A stretch of 64,000 bases of DNA from Streptomyces sp. NRRL F-5123. Its GTDB lineage: Bacteria; Actinomycetota; Actinomycetes; Streptomycetales; Streptomycetaceae. The stretch covers positions 18,677 to 82,676 of the forward strand of contig NZ_JOHY01000027.1 of assembly GCF_000721495.1 (NCBI RefSeq), written 5' to 3'. Positions 60,333-64,000 of this stretch are shown here, one piece after another. A program made the position numbers and the translations under genes. The notes beneath the pieces were generated by a model. That model ran no database searches, was not told the origin of the DNA, and saw only the letters and a list, made by a program, of their open reading frames with translations. Each line of letters begins with the position of its first letter. The stretch's first letter is position 1.

Positions 60333-61310
60333 TCAGTAGCCGTAGATCATCTTGTAGGCGACCTCGGGCAGGAACTGTCCGGCGGTCGTTCCGGTGCCTG
60401 TGCCGCAGTTGCCGTCGGACTCGCCGGGAGTCTTGACCCACAGCAGCATCTCGGCGCCACCGCCCAACTGCGTACGCGTCCCGGTCTTCCGGCCCGCCGG
60501 GTTGCACCACGTGCCGTCGGAGCCGTTGCCGTTGCGGCTGGTGTCGACGACGTACGGCTTGGTGAACCCGTTCGTCGACTGCAGGGCAGCGTTGACGGCG
60601 TTGCCGTACGCGGTGTTCTGCGCGGTGGTGTAGAAGTTGGACACGTTCAGGGAGAACCCGTGGGCCCCGCTCACCCCGGCCGCGGCCAGGTGCTGCGCCA
60701 TGGTCGAGGCGCTGATCCAGCCCGGGTTGCCCGCGTCCAGGTAGACCCAGGTGTTCGGGGCCTTGGTGTTGAACTGCGCGATGGCGTTGCGCAGCAGCGA
60801 ATCACGCTCCGAGACCTGAGCCGCGGTCATGCAGCCCTCGTCCCCCAGCGAGTCCGGTTCGAGGACGACCACCGCCGGCCGGTTGCCGATGCCGCTCGCG
60901 AACGCTGCGATCCAGGTGTTGTAGGCGGCAACCGAACCGGCCCCTCCGCCGGACTGGCCCGCGCAGATGTCCCGGTTCGGAATGTTGTAGGCCACCAGAA
61001 TCGGCAGCTTGCCGACGGCGGCCGCCGCACCGACGAAGGACCCGGTCGCCGTGCCGATGGTGCCGCTCCAGTTGCCGAACCAGCGTGCCATCGGCACGCC
61101 GGCGATCGACGCCCCGATCGCGGCGGCCCGGCCGTCGCCGGGATTGGCGCTGACCCACTGCCGCGCGGTGGAGTTGGGGTCGACGTAGAAGCCGCTGGTC
61201 ATGGTGGTGGGATCGGCCGCAAAGGCGGTCCCGGGAGAGAAGGTTGCCAAGAGGCCGGTCAGTGCTGCTACTACCACAAGCAGCGACAGTCTGCGGTGCG
61301 GACGGCGCAT
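60333..61310 (-). CDS. Secreted GH6 endoglucanase-like protein
   Basis: A 325-residue single-domain GH6 enzyme with a signal peptide (LSLLVVVAALTGLLATFSPG, cleavage near AFA-AD). GH6 blocks: GFYVDPNSTARQWV, LPILVAYNIPNRDICAGQSG, AVVVLEPDSLG with the acid Asp, TWVYLDAGNPGW, VVDTSRNGNGSDGTWCNPAG, LLWVKTPGESDGNC. The mature domain of about 290 residues, without tunnel-closing insertions, is typical of endo-acting GH6. It begins 77 bp upstream of the other GH6 gene and probably shares its transcript. Two CebR-like boxes lie upstream. Confidence 0.9.
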   Translation of the reverse strand: MRRPHRRLSLLVVVAALTGLLATFSPGTAFAADPTTMTSGFYVDPNSTARQWVSANPGDGRAAAIGASIAGVPMARWFGNWSGTIGTATGSFVGAAAAVGKLPILVAYNIPNRDICAGQSGGGAGSVAAYNTWIAAFASGIGNRPAVVVLEPDSLGDEGCMTAAQVSERDSLLRNAIAQFNTKAPNTWVYLDAGNPGWISASTMAQHLAAAGVSGAHGFSLNVSNFYTTAQNTAYGNAVNAALQSTNGFTKPYVVDTSRNGNGSDGTWCNPAGRKTGTRTQLGGGAEMLLWVKTPGESDGNCGTGTGTTAGQFLPEVAYKMIYGY

Positions 61311-61345
61311 GGTGATTCCTCACGCTGTGGGGGGACGAGAGCAAC

Positions 61346-61359
61346 TGGAAGCGCTTCCA
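61346..61359. promoter_or_regulatory. Perfect palindromic box TGGAAGCGCTTCCA
   Basis: The only perfectly symmetric CebR-like box in the window, 36 bp before the first GH6 start codon. Strong candidate for the main operator of the cellulase operon. Confidence 0.8.
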
Positions 61360-61439
61360 GGTGCCAGGATGATTGGTGATCCGCGAACCTCGTGTCAAGG
61401 CCCACGACCTTGCGCGTGGTTGATGTGCGGGGGCGCGAC

Positions 61440-61453
61440 TGGAAGCGCTACCA
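61440..61453. promoter_or_regulatory. CebR-like box TGGAAGCGCTACCA
   Basis: A second box 81 bp further upstream (94 bp centre to centre, about nine helical turns), one base off symmetry. Two sites on the same face could form a loop. Confidence 0.72.
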
Positions 61454-61840
61454 GTCACTGCGGTGGCTGGAGAATCCACGCGCCATGGCGGCAAGGCCTG
61501 GAGCCCCGGCCGCACCACTGCCCCGCCGGTCCGTGCCACCCGGCACGCCGGCGGGCTCTGGGGTCCAGGGCTGCTTCAAAGTCCTGGGACCTGGGTCAGG
61601 TCGCCTGCCGCAGTCTTCTGAGCTGCGCCGATCGGCTGAACCGGCGTCCGTGATCTGACCGCCGTGCCGTCGTGGACCTGGGCCCATCACCCTGTCGCGC
61701 GGATAATCGCGCGAATCAGCCCGAGAACGGCCACCGGCGCCGGCACGGCAATGGTCGCCGTCGACACCGCGGACGAGGAGGCCGCGGGTTGCCGACTGTG
61801 TGATCAGAGGTATGGAGCCGCAGGCCAAGGAGACGAATCC
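61454..61840. other. Promoter region between cellulases and hydratase
   Basis: 387 bp with no convincing gene. It must hold the promoter for the gene at 61841. A plus-strand frame extends upstream of GTG 61841 but has no SD or conserved feature. Confidence 0.4.
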
Positions 61841-62689
61841 GTGAAGAAATGGACCCATTTCTCTGTGACTGCCGAGACGAGGGGTCTGTGGAGGATCACG
61901 TTCGACAGCCCGCCGATCAACCTGGTGTCCCCGGAGATGCTCACCGAGCTTCCGAGCCTGGTCGATCAGATGGGGGCTGCTTCGGAGCTGCGAGTGGCCG
62001 TGTTCGAGTCGGCGAACCCCGACTACTTCCTGAACCACTACGACACCTCCAGGGTGGCCGAGACTCCCAAGGAACTGGGGGCGAGCGGCCGCCCGCTCCT
62101 GATTGACGCCGGCACCCGCCTGTCACGTCTGCCGGTCGTCTCGGTCGCCAAGGTCAGGGGCCGCGTCAGGGGGGTCGGCAGTGAGCTGATCCAGGCGATG
62201 GACATGCGCTTCGCCAGTGAGCGGGCTCTGTTCTGCCAGCCGGAGACCGCGAACGGCAACCTGCCTGGCGGCGGTGGCCTTGAACATCTGCCCCGGCTGC
62301 TCGGCCGCGCCCGGGCGCTGGAGGTGGCCCTGTCCAGTGACGACTACTCGGGTGAGCTGGCCGAGCGGTACGGCTGGGTCAACCGTACGGTCCCCGACAG
62401 CGAACTCGACCCGTTCGTCGACACCCTGGCCCGCCGGATCGCTTCCTTCGACAAGGAGTCGATCGCCGCCGTCAAGCAGCAGGTCAACCGGTTCACGCTA
62501 CCGTCGGCGGAGGATCTGCAGTCCTCCTACGACCTCTACATGCACTCCTTCGGCTGGCCGGGTTCCCAGCGCAGGCTTCCGGCTGCCACCGCCGCAGGAC
62601 GCAACCAGCCGGGCGACTACGAATTGCGCCTGGGTTACCACCTCGGACGCCAGCCGGCGGACGACACGCACAACGGCGCACGCGCGTAA
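61841..62689 (+). CDS. Enoyl-CoA hydratase/isomerase family protein
   Basis: A 282-residue crotonase-fold protein: WRITFDSPPINLVSPEML, VSVAKVRGRVRGVGSELIQA, MDMRFASERALFCQPET, GLEHLPRLLGRARALEVALS, FDKESIAAVKQQVNRF. The glycine of the oxyanion loop is present (GRVRGVGSE), but the second strand's catalytic Glu could not be assigned. The GTG at 61841 is chosen because AAGGAG lies 8 bases upstream. Alone on its strand; role in fatty-acid or aromatic degradation, or a non-catalytic homologue. Confidence 0.85.
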   Translation: MKKWTHFSVTAETRGLWRITFDSPPINLVSPEMLTELPSLVDQMGAASELRVAVFESANPDYFLNHYDTSRVAETPKELGASGRPLLIDAGTRLSRLPVVSVAKVRGRVRGVGSELIQAMDMRFASERALFCQPETANGNLPGGGGLEHLPRLLGRARALEVALSSDDYSGELAERYGWVNRTVPDSELDPFVDTLARRIASFDKESIAAVKQQVNRFTLPSAEDLQSSYDLYMHSFGWPGSQRRLPAATAAGRNQPGDYELRLGYHLGRQPADDTHNGARA

Positions 62690-63309
62690 CCGCCGCCGCA
62701 GTTCAAAGTGCTGTTCCGGGCGACAGCACGTCAGAATTCTCAGTGATCCCGCACGGCGCCCGTCGATGCAGATGCCGAGATGGTCGACGCCCAAGTCATC
62801 CCGTGGCGTGGGGCACACCGCGGCTCCGGTTCGTCGGCCGGCCGAGCCACGGATCACCGCGCTCGCGCCGAGCGCAACAGGCCTCCAGGGCCTGTCGGAA
62901 ACCAACCTGGACGGACCACCTCCGCTCGAACGGAGGTGTCTCATCGCCACACTCCTCGGCGAGCACCGGCCCCGGTCCTTCCCGTCAGGCTGCGCACGAA
63001 GTTCTCGAAGGGATTGCCGGGGTCGCCCTGTCCGGCCTCCACGGCTCGGAAGACGTTCACCCGCCGCTTGAGCGCGACGGCGAGCGCGGCGAGTGCTCCA
63101 GGACTTCGCGGACAAGCACCTCTCCGAGGTCGAGCACGGCGGCTCCCACGCCGAGGTGACGACGCCGCTCCATCCCGCCACCCGACACGGCGGGCCGCCC
63201 GGACCTCGCGCATCCGGCCCGCGCGGATCCACCGCCCCTGACCGTCGATCCGACCGGCACGGGGCCCACTCCTGATCCGCCGAGCGCAACCACGGCCAAC
63301 CGCGCATTT
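62690..63309. other. Eroded region, no intact gene
   Basis: About 620 bp in which every frame is short and unlike known proteins. A minus-strand stretch around 62945-63080 (ALAVALKRRVNVFRAVEAGQ, then DPGNPFENFVRSLTGRT) reads like the end of a gene but has no start or family match. Probably pseudogene debris next to the IS256 relic. Confidence 0.4.
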
Positions 63310-63339
63310 GCCGACCCGAAGGCCCGGCAGCGGCGTTCC

Positions 63340-63520
63340 AGCAGCCAGGCCGGGAGGCAGCTGCCGTCCGGAGCTTGGGGATCGCGAGTTCGACGGTTTC
63401 CGCGAGGGTGTCCCAAGGACGCAACCCGGATGGGGCCTCGGCGGTCTCGCCGCGGTCGGCCGTCAAGAATTCCCGTACCGGAGCGTTGACCTTCGAATGC
63501 CGCAGGTCCACACTTACCAC
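63340..63520 (-). pseudogene. Fragment of IS256 (Mutator)-family transposase
   Basis: A minus-strand frame reads LRPWDTLAETVELAIPKLR, and after a one-base slip in the next frame SCLPAWLLERRCRAF. Together they match the IS256-type block WDTxVGTxELxIPKLRxGSYFPxWLLEPRRRAE. The catalytic core downstream is missing. A clear remnant; its ends could not be set. Confidence 0.65.
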
Positions 63521-63796
63521 CGTTTCGTGTCAGTCCCCTCCTGGCGCCGAGACGACTCCGACGGCTGTCAGTCCTCGTGAACGGCCCCCACCGTGTTCCT
63601 CTCGGTGGTGCGCTCAGCAGCGTGCCCCCGCAGGACCGCCAAGAGACGAGGTCGAAGTGATCCCAGAGACCCGTTGTTCCTCCCCTCCGGCGCGGCGTTG
63701 CCGCGTGCGTCGCCGACCGCGGCCGCGTGCCGCGACCGTCGGCGACGCGAGGGTGACGGTGGGGGTTCTGTGCTGCAGGCTGGCACCGACTCTCAG

Positions 63797-63812
63797 TTGT
63801 TAGCGCAATCAA
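63797..63812. promoter_or_regulatory. LacI-type operator-like TTGTTAGCGCAATCAA
   Basis: A near-palindrome centred on GCGC, 37 bp before the start of the CBM2 protein gene. It differs from the CebR-like boxes and resembles TGTTAGCGCTAACA-type sites used by other LacI repressors of actinobacterial glycosidases. Confidence 0.45.
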
Positions 63813-63849
63813 TGGTCCTTTCGGGCACATCACTCAAGGAGTACGTTTT

Positions 63850-64000
63850 ATGAAGCGCACCCGTGCGGTGAAGCGGCGACAGCCGTTACTCATCGCTCTG
63901 CTCTCCACCGCTTTGGCTGCAGTAGGAATCTCGTTCGTGGCGACGTCCGCGCAGGCGGCGAGCGGCTGCCAGGTCGACTACAGCATCACGAACTCGTGGC
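63850..64000 (+). CDS. Secreted protein with N-terminal CBM2-like start (partial)
   Basis: The gene runs off the window after 50 codons. ATG 63850 follows AAGGAG at good spacing. A basic signal peptide (MKRTRAVKRRQPLLIALLST to about residue 35, SAQAAS) is followed by GCQVDYSITNSW, the usual beginning of a family-2 cellulose/xylan-binding module. A catalytic domain probably follows outside the window. Codon 13 (63886-63888) is TTA, the rare Leu codon read by the bldA tRNA in streptomycetes, so translation may depend on development stage. Confidence 0.8.
   Translation, partial: MKRTRAVKRRQPLLIALLSTALAAVGISFVATSAQAASGCQVDYSITNSW

Overview
The window is very GC-rich, with GTG starts, Tat/Sec-exported glycosidases, many TetR/ROK/LacI/SARP regulators and tightly overlapping ATGA/GTGA operon junctions. 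It looks like chromosomal DNA of a Streptomyces-type actinomycete (family Streptomycetaceae or close). No rRNA, tRNA, CRISPR array or phage was found. One intact IS5-type transposase and several gene relics (PIN toxin, formaldehyde dehydrogenase, IS256 transposase) mark it as an accessory region.

Layout. 1-22 kb is a patchwork of regulators and small enzymes: the tail of a LuxR regulator, an XRE / ImmA-like / MAB_1171c-like membrane protein trio, two TetR + quinone-oxidoreductase neighbourhoods, a 1112-residue XRE-SARP-NB-ARC-TPR regulator followed by a possible 24-residue peptide gene, a secreted sialidase-like protein divergent from a ROK regulator, a CYTH-CHAD protein, SRPBCC and DUF72 proteins, and a Ser/Thr kinase. 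22-29.5 kb is a divergent sulfur-type module: permease-ATPase-SBP-GNAT on the minus strand and two flavin-dependent monooxygenases on the plus strand. Each operon is preceded by its own short ORF ending in an HVDxxR...C motif, typical of actinobacterial cysteine-type leader peptides. 29.5-37 kb holds a sedolisin protease, a GH95 fucosidase, a DUF1963 protein, the IS5 transposase and a small P-loop kinase.

37-49.5 kb is a polysaccharide locus: a secreted GH5 with a ricin-type domain, intracellular heparinase II/III-type and DUF2264 (GH154-type) proteins, a DeoR-HTH/LacI-sensor hybrid regulator with inverted-repeat operators, a D-2-hydroxyacid dehydrogenase, a family-1 sugar ABC transporter and a DUF624 membrane protein. 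The likely flow is oligosaccharide import followed by intracellular depolymerisation. 49.7-61.5 kb is a cellulose locus: an Opp/Dpp-type ABC transporter, a GH1 beta-glucosidase, a CebR-like LacI repressor and two secreted GH6 cellulases. Six boxes close to TGGAAGCGCTTCCA lie in front of these genes. The right end has an enoyl-CoA hydratase-like gene, about 1.1 kb of eroded DNA, and the start of a secreted CBM2 protein that carries a rare TTA codon and a different operator-like palindrome.

All functional calls come from reading the sequence and recalling families; no database search was run.
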